This document shows positions 1 to 8,902 of a DNA stretch of 64,000 nucleotides, piece after piece. Source of the stretch: Lachnospiraceae bacterium (lineage in GTDB: Bacteria; Bacillota; Clostridia; Lachnospirales; Lachnospiraceae); the NCBI GenBank assembly GCA_021770755.1, contig JAETQI010000001.1, positions 62,001-126,000 on the forward strand, written 5' to 3'. The notes under the pieces are model-generated. The model was not told where the DNA came from and ran no database searches. It was given only the letters and a program-made list of their open reading frames with translations. The translations under genes were made by a program, and so were the position numbers. Every line of letters begins with the position of its first letter. The first letter of the stretch is position 1.

Positions 1-1
1 C

Positions 2-256
2 GCGGCGTGGGATGAGGCAGTGCCCGCGGGTGCGGCGCACTTTGCGGAAATGTGGTATTATGATGTGCACGGCGGGGAGCGGCACAACAATTATATCACG
101 AATCTGGAGGCAGGCAGGACGGCGACCGTGCACATGGCATGGCTCGTGCCCGAGGAGGAGCTGGGGTATCTGTATCTGGACCTGTGCACTTACGGCAGCG
201 CGTATGAGTTTGCCGAGGGCTCACTCGCGGTCGGGTATGTGGATATCCGGCAGTGA
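2..256 (+). CDS. C-terminal end of an unidentified protein (5' end outside window)
   Basis: An open frame enters from the left edge and stops at 254-256, giving about 84 residues. A GTG at 20 could be read as a start, but the frame is open to the first codon of the window and no ribosome site precedes it, so this is a truncated tail. The residues (FAEMWYYD, then an alternating pattern ending YVDIRQ) look like the last strands of a beta-sandwich domain, as in small Firmicutes surface lipoproteins. I do not recognise the family. A strong terminator follows 27 bases later. Confidence 0.6.
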   Translation, partial: AAWDEAVPAGAAHFAEMWYYDVHGGERHNNYITNLEAGRTATVHMAWLVPEEELGYLYLDLCTYGSAYEFAEGSLAVGYVDIRQ

Positions 257-282
257 TAGATCGATCGGATCATCAGGACAGG

Positions 283-316
283 CACAAAAACCACCGCATT
301 GGCGGTGGTTTTTGTG
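283..316. terminator. Rho-independent terminator, bidirectional
   Basis: A perfect 15-base inverted repeat (283-297 and 302-316) encloses the 4-base loop ATTG. The stem ends in an A-run on the left and a T-run on the right, so it can work in both directions. It separates the truncated gene at the window edge from the next operon. Confidence 0.9.
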
Positions 317-449
317 TGCAATATCCAGTGGACTTTCCGCGCCGCTCATGGTACAATAGATAATTATCATTACACATAATATGACGGCAAAGGTAAGGAG
401 TTATAAAGCGGGTGCAGCAGAGATCGCAAAGGACAAAAAGGAGAAAGAA

Positions 450-1211
450 ATGCAGGGCAATACGAAAATGATCGCAGTGGCAGGCAAAGGCGGTGTGGGC
501 AAGACCTCGCTGGCAGCAGCGATGGTGAAGGTGCTTGTGGAGCGGTATCCCGGCAGCCGGATCCTCGCCATTGACGCGGATCCGGCGGTCGGTCTGTCGA
601 CCGCGCTCGGTGTCGATGTACGGGAGACGATCGATGATATCAGGAAGGCAGTCGTGGCGACGGTGGAGGAGGGCGATACCAGGACGGCGCTGGAGCTGCT
701 GGCGGAATCAGAGTACCGCATTTACGATGCCATGACAGAGTGCGGCGGCTTTTCGTTCATCGCGGTGGGACGCCCGGAGAGCGCAGGCTGCTACTGCAGG
801 GTTAACAATTATTTGAAGGCGGTGATACAGCTTCTGGCAGACAATTTTGACTATGTGGTGATCGACGGCGAGGCGGGCATCGAGCAGATCAACCGCCGCG
901 TGATGGAGAAGGTAACGCACCTGCTGCTGGTGACGGACTCGAGCCGCAAGGGGACGCAGGTGATCCAGACGATCAGGAAGGTGGCGGACGAGCTTGTGAT
1001 GTATGAGCGGGCGGGCGCTGTGGTAAACCGTGTCCTGTCGGCAGAGTCCGTGAAGCTGATCGACACGGGGGATATCCCTGTCCTGAGCTATATCTATTCC
1101 GATGAGAGGCTTGCCGAGGCGGACTTAAAGGGGGAGAGCATATTGGCGCTGCCCGCGGACACGGAGCTTGTGCGGGGAGCAGGGGAAGTTCTCGACAGGA
1201 TGGGACTGTAA
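450..1211 (+). CDS. CooC-type nickel-insertion ATPase (MinD/ParA fold)
   Basis: The 253-residue protein has a deviant P-loop AGKGGVGKTS at residues 11-20, DADP at 42-45 and a CxC pair (C114, C116, in GCYCRVN). P-loop plus CxC is the signature of CooC, the ATPase that helps put nickel into carbon monoxide dehydrogenase; the CxC binds metal between two subunits. I chose ATG 450 because AAGGAG lies six bases upstream; the same frame is open from 381 but has no ribosome site there. It is followed after 52 bases by dehydratase-like genes and no CODH catalytic subunit is visible, so the client protein is unknown. It may load metal or iron-sulfur clusters into a neighbour. Confidence 0.8.
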   Translation: MQGNTKMIAVAGKGGVGKTSLAAAMVKVLVERYPGSRILAIDADPAVGLSTALGVDVRETIDDIRKAVVATVEEGDTRTALELLAESEYRIYDAMTECGGFSFIAVGRPESAGCYCRVNNYLKAVIQLLADNFDYVVIDGEAGIEQINRRVMEKVTHLLLVTDSSRKGTQVIQTIRKVADELVMYERAGAVVNRVLSAESVKLIDTGDIPVLSYIYSDERLAEADLKGESILALPADTELVRGAGEVLDRMGL

Positions 1212-1263
1212 TGTGCGCTGACAGGTTTCTGGATGCAGGCTGTCGGCAGAATGGGGAGACAGG

Positions 1264-2439
1264 ATGAGAGATTTATCGCAGTTATATTATTTTGAAAAGC
1301 TTCTGGAGGAGGCGGATAACGACCTGGTGCGCGAGGGTGCGGCGCAGGGGCTGCACGCGGTCGGGAGCGTGTGCTCGCTGATACCGGAGCCGCTTCTGAA
1401 CCTGCCGGGGTGTTTTTCCGTGCGGCTTCGGGCGCCGCGGACCGGTTCGATCGATATCGGTACATATTATATGTCGAGTCTGCTGTGCGAGTGCTGCCGT
1501 GCGGTACTGGAGCGCGCGGTGGAGGGCGGCTATCAGTTCCTCGACTGCATCATCGCGCCGGACGCCTGCTCGCAGATGAACCGGTGCGTGGAGAATATCG
1601 AGCATTTGAACTGCATTGAAAAAGAAGGATTTTTTGTCTCCTACTGCGACGCGCCCATGAAATCGGACGATGCCGCACTGCGGCATTATGTGAGGCAGAT
1701 GCGGACGCATGTGCTCGCGCCGCTGCAGGAAAAATTCGGCGTCGATATTTCCGATGAGAGCCTGCGCAGGGCGGTGGAGCAGCACAACCAGATCTGCAGT
1801 CTGCTGCAGGAGATGTCGGCGTACCGCAGGGAGGAGAATCCGCGCATCACAGGCTATGAGTTTGCAGTCCTGTGCACCGCCTCCTACTGCTGTCCCAAAG
1901 CGCTTCTGATCGACAGGCTCGCATCGACGGCGGAGGAGCTGCGGACGAGGGAGCCTGATGCGGGACCGGCATTTCGGGTGAAAGTCGTTGTCGCGGGTTC
2001 TGAGATCGATGATCCCGGATTGATCAGACTGATGGAGGAGGCCGGGGCGAGAGTTGTCGCTGACCGCTTTTGTTTTGGTTCGCTTCCGGAACGCCTGCCG
2101 ATCGCGCTGAACGACGCGGAGGACGTGCTGACGCAGGTTTGCAGGCATTATCTGCAGATGGGAAAATGTCCGCGCTATATGAACGCGGAGAAGGTAGCGG
2201 AGCGCCAGGACTATGTGCATCAGTTAGTGCAGGAGTACCATGCGGACGGCGTGATCTACCAGCAGATGAAGTTCTGTGATTACTGGGGGTACGAGCGCGC
2301 CTACGCGTCGAAAAATATGCGGGAAAGGTTCGGCGTGCCTACGCTCTCCATAGACAGGCCGTATGTGACAGGAAATTCCGGGCAGCTCAGAACCAGATTT
2401 CAGGCGTTTGTGGAGAGTCTGGAGATCAAGAAACTGTAG
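1264..2439 (+). CDS. 2-hydroxyacyl-CoA dehydratase-like subunit (HgdB/FldC type)
   Basis: This 391-residue protein has the length and feel of one catalytic subunit of the 2-hydroxyglutaryl-CoA dehydratase family. Cysteines in conserved-looking settings are C102 (PDACSQM), C302 (GKCPRYM) and C338 (MKFCDYWGYE); in this family such cysteines hold a [4Fe-4S] cluster. GGGGAG precedes the ATG. It is the second gene of a probable operon with a CooC-type ATPase, a second subunit and the activator. The substrate cannot be told from sequence: family members dehydrate 2-hydroxyacyl-CoAs, reduce benzoyl-CoA or, as double-cubane proteins, reduce small molecules. Confidence 0.8.
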   Translation: MRDLSQLYYFEKLLEEADNDLVREGAAQGLHAVGSVCSLIPEPLLNLPGCFSVRLRAPRTGSIDIGTYYMSSLLCECCRAVLERAVEGGYQFLDCIIAPDACSQMNRCVENIEHLNCIEKEGFFVSYCDAPMKSDDAALRHYVRQMRTHVLAPLQEKFGVDISDESLRRAVEQHNQICSLLQEMSAYRREENPRITGYEFAVLCTASYCCPKALLIDRLASTAEELRTREPDAGPAFRVKVVVAGSEIDDPGLIRLMEEAGARVVADRFCFGSLPERLPIALNDAEDVLTQVCRHYLQMGKCPRYMNAEKVAERQDYVHQLVQEYHADGVIYQQMKFCDYWGYERAYASKNMRERFGVPTLSIDRPYVTGNSGQLRTRFQAFVESLEIKKL

Positions 2440-2541
2440 GAGATCCGTGGCGCAGGGCTTTCGTGAGGGCATTGATAGATCCCCGGATGTCCAAAGTGAA
2501 TGATCTGCAGAAAAATAAAAGAAAGGCGTGGGAATAGACAG

Positions 2542-4080
2542 ATGGGAAAGCAGATGGGGAGCGAGAAGCTTGGCCTGTTTTATACGGGCAGAAAAGCAAA
2601 GAAGCGGCGTGAGTGGCGCGGAGTCAGGGACACGTTCTACGATTACCTGCAGTGGCTTCGGATCTGGGGCGTGCTGATCGGTTTCGCCGCAAAGCCGAAT
2701 AATGTAAAAGCGTTCTTCCGGTATCGCTGGATGGTCAATTACCTGGTGGTGCCCGATTTTTTCGACAGGCACACAGAGGGGATGCGCGGCACACAGCTTC
2801 GCATTACGCACACGGCGCTCAGCATCGTCGTCATTGATATGTGCAAAGCCATGACGAGAATGTTCCGGGCGGATCCGAATTGCGGAAACGACGGGAAGCT
2901 CCGGAAGAAAATGGTATTGTTTGATGAGAATATGATGAGCGAGATCATGAACGGGTTTCCGAATCTGATCTGGACTTCGGTGGAAGTGCCCGCGGTGTAC
3001 ACCTGTGCCATGATGGTCCAGGACGGCGTCGTGCACTACACGGACGCGGCGCAGACATACGGTGTCCCGTCGGATGTCTGTCCGATGCCGCTTGCGGAGC
3101 TTGGCGTCGCGCTCGAGGACGACTATCCGCGGATCGGGGCGTGTGCGGTGCACTGCAACACGACATGCGACGGCAGCCTGATGGGAAACAGCATCGAGGG
3201 ACAGTATTTTGGTATTCCGACGTTTGAGCTCGCGGTGCCGATCCGCCATACCTATGAGAGCGTGGAGCCGTATGCAGTCGAGGAGATCCAGAATTGCATC
3301 GCCTTTATCGAGAAGCACACCGGGGAGACCTTTGACTGGAACGCTTTTTTCAGGAGCATGGAGCTCTTCAATGCCGAGACGCAGAACATGCTCGACTGGT
3401 TCGAGATCAGCCGCACGAAATACCCGCAGATGATCGGGACGAATCTCGCGCTCTACCGCTACTGCGTCTACCAGGCGACCGGCGGCAGATACGAGGTGTT
3501 CCGCAAGGTCGAGCAGAAGCTGAACCGCTATGTGCAGTGGGGGTATGAGCAAAAAGAGCTTGTCTGCAGGGAAATCAGGCACCGCGCGATCACATGGGGC
3601 GTGCAGTCGGCATACTATACTGCCTTCACGGTCTGGCTGCAGAACTGCTGGGGTGTGGCGGCGCTCGTGGATATGCTCAGCCTCTGCTCGACGCGCATGG
3701 TCGACACGCAGGACAGGGAGCAGGCGCTGAAAGATCTGGCATACCTGTATGGGAAGATGATCATGCGCAGCCGCTCCAACGGCGGTTATGAGGTCGGTGT
3801 GGAGGATCTGTGGCGCTTCTGCGAGAGCTTTGATGTGGATGTGGTCATCATGTACTGCCACATGGGATGCAAGGCGATGTCGGGTTATCACGGGCTGTTT
3901 GAGGAGGAGGCGAGAAAGCGCGGTATCCATCTGATCTGGGTGAACCACAATCTGATGAAGCCGGAGGACGGTTCGAGGAAGGACATGCGCATGGAGGTCA
4001 ACCGATACATGCGGACAGTTTTCCGCGAGGAGCCGCTGGACCCGAGTCTGGAGGATTTTGATGATGACAGGAACTGGTAG
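2542..4080 (+). CDS. 2-hydroxyacyl-CoA dehydratase-like subunit (larger, second subunit)
   Basis: The 512-residue protein belongs with the 2-hydroxyacyl-CoA dehydratase family by its C-terminal part: VVIMYCHMGCKAMSGYHG at about residues 434-451 is a typical cluster-ligand and fold motif. A cysteine-rich stretch (IGACAVHCNTTCDG, about 198-211) may hold further ligands. It is longer than most HgdA/HgdB subunits. An upstream ATG at 2500 has no ribosome site; 2542 follows GGGAATAGACAG and is my choice, though 2554 is possible. It lies 102 bases after the first subunit and the activator begins 12 bases after its stop, so the three are probably co-transcribed. Confidence 0.75.
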   Translation: MGKQMGSEKLGLFYTGRKAKKRREWRGVRDTFYDYLQWLRIWGVLIGFAAKPNNVKAFFRYRWMVNYLVVPDFFDRHTEGMRGTQLRITHTALSIVVIDMCKAMTRMFRADPNCGNDGKLRKKMVLFDENMMSEIMNGFPNLIWTSVEVPAVYTCAMMVQDGVVHYTDAAQTYGVPSDVCPMPLAELGVALEDDYPRIGACAVHCNTTCDGSLMGNSIEGQYFGIPTFELAVPIRHTYESVEPYAVEEIQNCIAFIEKHTGETFDWNAFFRSMELFNAETQNMLDWFEISRTKYPQMIGTNLALYRYCVYQATGGRYEVFRKVEQKLNRYVQWGYEQKELVCREIRHRAITWGVQSAYYTAFTVWLQNCWGVAALVDMLSLCSTRMVDTQDREQALKDLAYLYGKMIMRSRSNGGYEVGVEDLWRFCESFDVDVVIMYCHMGCKAMSGYHGLFEEEARKRGIHLIWVNHNLMKPEDGSRKDMRMEVNRYMRTVFREEPLDPSLEDFDDDRNW

Positions 4081-4091
4081 GAGGTATGAAA

Positions 4092-4880
4092 ATGAGGTAT
4101 TTTGGCGGTTGTGACGCGGGGAGTACATACACAAAATGTGTGATCATAGACGAGAATGGCAGGATCGCGGCGCATGTCACCAGCAAGAGCCGCATCAATC
4201 CCGTGCTGAGCGCGGAGGCGGCGTTAAACGAGGCGGTCTCCCAGGTGGAGGGACTGCACTCGGCACAGGAGCTGGCGTACCTGGTCGGTACCGGTTACGG
4301 TCGGAACAAGGTGCCTTTTGCCGATGAAAATATATCCGAGATCAGTTGTCACGCGATGGGCGTACATATGGCGGATTCCAGTGTGCGTGCGGTCATCGAC
4401 ATCGGCGGACAGGATGTCAAGGGCATTGCCGTCGACACGGACGGCACGGTGCTCAACTTTGCGATGAACGACAAGTGTGCGGCTGGTACAGGGCGTTTTT
4501 TTGAGAGCATGGCAAACGCCTTTGAGATGTCGCTGGAGGATTTTTCCAAGCTGTCCTTAAAGGCGAAAAACGTGATACCGATCACCGCGCAGTGTACTGT
4601 GTTTGCCGAGAGCGAGGTCGTGTCCCTTGTCGGGGAGGGAAAGCCGATGGAGGAGATTGCGGCGGGCATACAGCTCTCCGTCGCGAAGCGGTGCTTTGTC
4701 ATGGCAAAGAAAGCGGGGGCCACAGACCACATCGCATTGACAGGCGGCTGTGCCAAGAACGAGGGGCTCAGGCAGGCGATCGAAAAAGTGCTCAGGATCA
4801 AAGTGGTGGATTTGCCGGTCGATCCGCAGTTGATGGGCGCGCTCGGGGCGGCGGGTTACGCAAAACGGAAAGGGCAGTAA
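4092..4880 (+). CDS. Acyl-CoA dehydratase activase (HgdC/BadF-type ATPase, archerase)
   Basis: This 262-residue ASKHA-fold ATPase begins MRYFGGCDAGSTYTKCVI, the normal phosphate-1 loop of dehydratase activators. C129 (NDKCAAGTG) and C168 (TAQCTVF) match the two cysteines per subunit that hold the single [4Fe-4S] cluster between two subunits, and DIGGQD is the second phosphate motif. Its family role is to drive one electron into the dehydratase at the cost of ATP. Two ATGs are in frame: 4086 touches AGGAGGT directly, while 4092 is seven bases from AGGAGG, so 4092 is preferred. It closes the dehydratase gene set. Confidence 0.88.
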   Translation: MRYFGGCDAGSTYTKCVIIDENGRIAAHVTSKSRINPVLSAEAALNEAVSQVEGLHSAQELAYLVGTGYGRNKVPFADENISEISCHAMGVHMADSSVRAVIDIGGQDVKGIAVDTDGTVLNFAMNDKCAAGTGRFFESMANAFEMSLEDFSKLSLKAKNVIPITAQCTVFAESEVVSLVGEGKPMEEIAAGIQLSVAKRCFVMAKKAGATDHIALTGGCAKNEGLRQAIEKVLRIKVVDLPVDPQLMGALGAAGYAKRKGQ

Positions 4881-4938
4881 ATTCTAAAGAAGTGTTTGTG
4901 ACGGAACGAACACAGGAAGGAATGAAAGGGAAAAGAGA

Positions 4939-6033
4939 ATGAGAAGAAAAACGGGTATTGTTTTGACTGCACTGATTATGGCATGTTCCGTGACAGCCTG
5001 TCAGGGAGCGGTTTCGACCATCACGAAAAATGTGATCGAGAGTAATAAGGCTGATAAAACGGATGATAATGCGGCGGCGCCGGAGACGCCAGAGAGCACG
5101 GAGACAGAGAGCGAGCTGTCCAGTGACGAGCAGGAGGAGCAGGAACAGGAGCTCTACAACTCGTACATCGAAGTGAATAATTTCATGCTGGGCAGAGTCA
5201 GTGATTCACTGGAGCGGTATTTCTATTATGTGGATATCGAGCAGGAGGAGTTTGCGCTGCTGGATGCGGATTCTGATTATTATGACTGTTATTCTTTGTC
5301 GGAGTACGACATCAAGGAAGTTGAGAATGCCTATGCGGGCGCGAGCGGCAAAGGGGAGAAGACAGCGCTGGATGAGTCCTATCTGAAACTGTATCCTTCG
5401 CTGAGCAAAGTCATCGCAACGCTCAATGAGATCGAACTCTATACGGATATGAAATCATATCTGGATGACGACTACCAGAAGGCAAAAGAATACCACACGG
5501 CGCTGATGGGTGCCCTGGTGGAGTACGTTGATGCCAGTGATGTGTTCATGGCAGAGCTGGATATCGTTGCCGCCGAGCGACAGGAAAAGGCATACGAACA
5601 GATGAAGGAAGAGGGGCTTGAGGTATTCTATGCGATGAACAGGGTATTGGATATCGCAGGCGATATCGAGACGGAGCTTTATGAGCAGGGCGTATGGGAC
5701 GATAATATCCTCGATATGGATCTGGAAAAGATCCAGCCGCTCTATGACGAGTTTGTCACCTATGTGGATGCGCTGCTGGAGTATGACAAGGATGAGGAAA
5801 AGCTCGCTGCGGAGGGAATCTCCAAGTATGGCTGGTGGGACAGCTTTATCAGGGATCTCAAGGACACGAAAGTCTCTCTTACAGAAGTGCTGCAGAAGGT
5901 GAAGGACGGGGAAGAACTCGACTACCATGACACGCTGATCACGCAGATGGCAGGCAGATGTTCCCTGACGTCCTTTGATGCAGGGCTTTCATCGCTGATC
6001 AATGACTACAACAACATGATCTCTGTCGGATAG
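4939..6033 (+). CDS. Secreted lipoprotein, DUF3829/YiiG-like
   Basis: A 364-residue lipoprotein precursor: positively charged MRRKTG, a hydrophobic core and lipobox VTAC with the acylated cysteine at residue 21. Residues 30-70 are an acidic, serine/threonine/glutamate-rich linker. The rest is mostly acidic helices starting YNSYIEVNNFML, which resembles the DUF3829 family; function is unknown. It starts 58 bases after the activase gene and a small membrane-protein gene follows ten bases after its stop, so it may be expressed with the dehydratase set although its site of action is outside the membrane. Confidence 0.65.
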   Translation: MRRKTGIVLTALIMACSVTACQGAVSTITKNVIESNKADKTDDNAAAPETPESTETESELSSDEQEEQEQELYNSYIEVNNFMLGRVSDSLERYFYYVDIEQEEFALLDADSDYYDCYSLSEYDIKEVENAYAGASGKGEKTALDESYLKLYPSLSKVIATLNEIELYTDMKSYLDDDYQKAKEYHTALMGALVEYVDASDVFMAELDIVAAERQEKAYEQMKEEGLEVFYAMNRVLDIAGDIETELYEQGVWDDNILDMDLEKIQPLYDEFVTYVDALLEYDKDEEKLAAEGISKYGWWDSFIRDLKDTKVSLTEVLQKVKDGEELDYHDTLITQMAGRCSLTSFDAGLSSLINDYNNMISVG

Positions 6034-6042
6034 GGAGTAGGT

Positions 6043-6207
6043 ATGATGGTATTAAAATTTTTATCGGGCGTGGTGGTCGCGGCAGCAGTATTTTTTGTAC
6101 TGACTTTTACGGTGTATTTTTTCAATCTCGACATGAAAGCGGCGGCAAAGATCATGCCGGTCATTTCGAAGCATTATGATAAAGTAAAGAAAGAAAGCCG
6201 CATATGA
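6043..6207 (+). CDS. Small single-span membrane protein (54 aa)
   Basis: This short frame encodes 54 residues: MMVLKF, then a hydrophobic span of about 22 residues (FLSGVVVAAAVFFVLTFTVY), then a basic tail with several lysines. AGGGAG lies five bases before ATG 6043. Its TGA overlaps the next gene's ATG (ATGA at 6204-6207), which argues for translational coupling and for its being real. No family recognised. The strong coupling suggests it works with the cysteine-motif protein encoded next, perhaps as a membrane tether. Confidence 0.65.
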   Translation: MMVLKFLSGVVVAAAVFFVLTFTVYFFNLDMKAAAKIMPVISKHYDKVKKESRI

Positions 6208-6926
6208 ACCTCTTCGACGACATGATAAAGGATATTTCGGCAGAACTGGACCGGCTTGCGCCCACAGAGTGCGCGCGGCTTGCAGAGCCGTCAAGGGTGT
6301 GGCGGGATGTGGGGGAGCATCACATGATCCTTGCCAGCGAGATGGCATACGAGCTTGGCGGGCAGAACACGCTTGGCCTGAGCGGCTGCTTTTACACGAC
6401 ACAGCCGCTGCTGTCCTTAGGGGGCGTGTATCTGTACGGAAGCGATCTTGCGCAGATTCAAGCAAACCGTTCCTATGCGCGGATCGTATTTGTCCAGTTG
6501 GAAGAAACGGGTGATGAGGAAGCGCAGTATCGGAAGTTTCGCGAGATCGATTATGTGCGTTACCATATCCACCCGGAGGGATATATGGCGCGCATCTCGC
6601 CGGTAAGCCAGCGGGAGCCGGTGCGCATCGCCAGAAAGGCGCTGGCGGAGAAAAAGATGAGCTTTGGCGATATCGGACAGATGTACCTTGGGCGGTATGA
6701 GAAGATTTCCGGGGTGTGCAATGTCAATGTGATCTTTGTCACGCACGAAAAATTCGACTATCGGGCGCTGGAGCAGAAACTTGGCAGGGCGGAGCAGATC
6801 ACACAGTCGCTCAGCCACATCTTCACGGATCTTAATATGGATTGCAGCACCTGCAGCCAGAAAACCGTGTGCGATGAGGTGGAAGGGCTGCGCGTGCTTC
6901 ATTTCGGACAAAACCGCAGGACGTAG
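6204..6926 (+). CDS. Cysteine-motif protein, possibly CdhC/acetyl-CoA synthase-like
   Basis: The 240-residue protein ends with a C-x2-C-x5-C motif (C214, C217, C223; DCSTCSQKTVC) suited to binding metal or an iron-sulfur cluster. From memory, proteins of this size next to 2-hydroxyacyl-CoA dehydratase genes in Lachnospiraceae are often labelled carbon monoxide dehydrogenase or ACS beta subunit; I cannot confirm that from the residues alone. The CooC-type ATPase six genes upstream makes a metal-dependent role plausible. It is coupled to the preceding tiny membrane protein by an ATGA overlap, and its stop codon sits in the loop of the following terminator. Confidence 0.5.
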   Translation: MNLFDDMIKDISAELDRLAPTECARLAEPSRVWRDVGEHHMILASEMAYELGGQNTLGLSGCFYTTQPLLSLGGVYLYGSDLAQIQANRSYARIVFVQLEETGDEEAQYRKFREIDYVRYHIHPEGYMARISPVSQREPVRIARKALAEKKMSFGDIGQMYLGRYEKISGVCNVNVIFVTHEKFDYRALEQKLGRAEQITQSLSHIFTDLNMDCSTCSQKTVCDEVEGLRVLHFGQNRRT

Positions 6927-6944
6927 TGCCTGCGGTTTTGTCCG
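6905..6944 (+). terminator. Terminator of the dehydratase/CooC gene run
   Basis: A perfect 16-base inverted repeat, 6905-6920 with 6929-6944, encloses an 8-base loop that contains the TAG stop of the preceding gene. The T-run is inside the right arm of the stem rather than after it. Confidence 0.75.
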
Positions 6945-7079
6945 TGTACATAAAATACATTATAGCATAAATACGTAAAAATGATCCGCATTTACACAAT
7001 ATTCTGGAAGAAAATCACAGATTAATGCTGTATACTAAAATAGAGAGAATGTTGAACAGGATGAGGAGAGGGAGACACA

Positions 7080-8885
7080 ATGAAAGATTTTGAGAGAAAA
7101 ATGTCGCCGAAAAAGCGCATCGACACGGAGAGCTGGTTTATCGAATGTTATCGGAGATATCAGGGACATCCGATGAAGATCCTGATCTCTTTGTATAAGG
7201 GAAATTATCACAAGTTCGTGCTGGCGGTGGTCAGCTTTTTTATCAAGCATGCCTGTGTGTGGGTACTGCCGATCCTGACGGCAAATATCATCAACGACGT
7301 GACGTCGGGAAATCCCAATACCGTTCGGAATATCGTATTCTACACAGTGTTTGAGGGCGTGCTCATCATGATCAATGTGCCCATGAACTATCTGTATACC
7401 GCTTACAAGAGCCTGGCGACGCGCTATGTGGAGACAGGGCTTCGCAAGGCGCTGGTGCGCAAGCTCCAGCAGCTCTCCATCTCGTATCATGTGGAGACTC
7501 AGTCGGGCAGGCTGCAGTCAAAGATCATGCGCGATGTCGAGGCGGTGGAGACGCTGTCGACGCAGATGTTCCTGAACATCTTAAACATCGTCCTCAACAT
7601 CGGTGTGGCGCTGATCGTCACAGGCTCCAAGAGCAAGACGGTTCTCGTATTCTTCGTGTTTGCGGCGCCGGTCGCGGCAGTCACGATGGTGTCTTTTCGG
7701 AATGTGATGAAGAATAAAAACAGGGAATTTCGAAAGGAGATGGAAGAGACTTCCGCGCGCGTCATGGAGATGGTGGAGCTTGTGCCCGTGACAAGAGCCC
7801 ACGCGCTCGAGGACGAGGAAGTGCGCAAGATCAGCAGCCAGCTCTTTGCCGTGGCGGAAAAAGGCTATCAGCTCGACGTGGTGCAGGCGCTCTTTGGCTC
7901 GGTCGGCTGGGCGATCTTTCAGATCTTCCAGGTGATATGCCTGGCGTTTACCGGGTATCTTGCGGTGAAGGGAAGCATCCAGGTGGGCGATATCACACTG
8001 TATCAGAGCTATTTTTCGACCGTGGTCAATCAGGTGTCCGCGATCGTGACATTGCTTCCGATCATCACAAAGGGCGTGGAATCGGTGAACTCGATCGGTG
8101 AGGTGCTGCTGTCGGAGGACGTGGAGCACAACGAGGGCAAGGAGGCGCTGGATGATGTGGACGGCGTCTTTGACTTTAAGGAGGTCAGTTTTCATTACGG
8201 CAACAATGAAAATCAGGTACTAAATCACCTGAACCTGCATGTTGAACAGGGACAGACGATCGCGTTTGTCGGCGAGTCGGGCGCCGGAAAGTCCACGATA
8301 TTAAATATGGTCATCGGTTTTCATATGGCGAGCGATGGGAAAGTCCTGCTTGACGGGCATGATATGAGCCAGATCGACCTGCGCAGTTACAGGAAGCATC
8401 TTGCCGTCGTGCCGCAGACCTCGATCCTGTTTTCGGGGACGATACGGGAAAATATCACATACGGATGTGATCATGTGACGGACGAAGAACTGGCGGAGGT
8501 AGTGCGCGCGGCAAATCTGACCGATCTGGTGGAAAGCCTTCCAAAAGGACTCGACACGGCTGTGGGAGAGCACGGCGGCAAGCTGTCCGGCGGGCAGCGC
8601 CAGCGGATCGCCATCGCAAGGGCGCTCATCCGCGATCCCAAGATCATCGTGCTGGACGAGGCGACTTCGGCGCTCGACAGCATCTCGGAAAAGATGATCC
8701 AGGAGGCGATCAGCAATCTGGTGAAGGGCAGGACGACATTCATCGTGGCGCACCGCCTGTCAACGATCCGCGATGCGGACAGGATCGCTGTGATCGCGGA
8801 TGGAAAGTGTGTGGAATATGGCACATTTGAGGAACTGATGGCGCTGAAAGGCGAATTTTACCGCATGAAGGTGCTGCAGAGCTGA
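7080..8885 (+). CDS. ABC exporter, fused membrane and ATPase domains
   Basis: A 601-residue half-transporter: six-helix membrane domain in roughly residues 40-340, then an ATPase domain with Walker A GESGAGKS near 397-404, signature LSGGQRQR near 502, Walker B IIVLDEA and switch histidine VAHR near 557. It would work as a homodimer exporting an unknown lipid, peptide or drug-like substrate. GAGAGGGAGA precedes the ATG, and TATACT at 7031-7036 may be its -10 box. No partner gene is adjacent; the next gene is convergent. Confidence 0.93.
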   Translation: MKDFERKMSPKKRIDTESWFIECYRRYQGHPMKILISLYKGNYHKFVLAVVSFFIKHACVWVLPILTANIINDVTSGNPNTVRNIVFYTVFEGVLIMINVPMNYLYTAYKSLATRYVETGLRKALVRKLQQLSISYHVETQSGRLQSKIMRDVEAVETLSTQMFLNILNIVLNIGVALIVTGSKSKTVLVFFVFAAPVAAVTMVSFRNVMKNKNREFRKEMEETSARVMEMVELVPVTRAHALEDEEVRKISSQLFAVAEKGYQLDVVQALFGSVGWAIFQIFQVICLAFTGYLAVKGSIQVGDITLYQSYFSTVVNQVSAIVTLLPIITKGVESVNSIGEVLLSEDVEHNEGKEALDDVDGVFDFKEVSFHYGNNENQVLNHLNLHVEQGQTIAFVGESGAGKSTILNMVIGFHMASDGKVLLDGHDMSQIDLRSYRKHLAVVPQTSILFSGTIRENITYGCDHVTDEELAEVVRAANLTDLVESLPKGLDTAVGEHGGKLSGGQRQRIAIARALIRDPKIIVLDEATSALDSISEKMIQEAISNLVKGRTTFIVAHRLSTIRDADRIAVIADGKCVEYGTFEELMALKGEFYRMKVLQS

Positions 8886-8902
8886 TCATGGCACCAGCAG
8901 CC

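Noticed and set aside
12-359. 115-codon frame at the left edge
   Set aside because: It crosses the terminator at 283-316 and is out of frame with the better-supported truncated gene ending at 256.
2224-4134. 636-codon minus-strand frame opposite the second dehydratase-like subunit
   Set aside because: Composition is that of an antisense shadow (rich in H, R, L), with no domain, ribosome site or neighbour support, while the plus strand encodes a recognisable protein.
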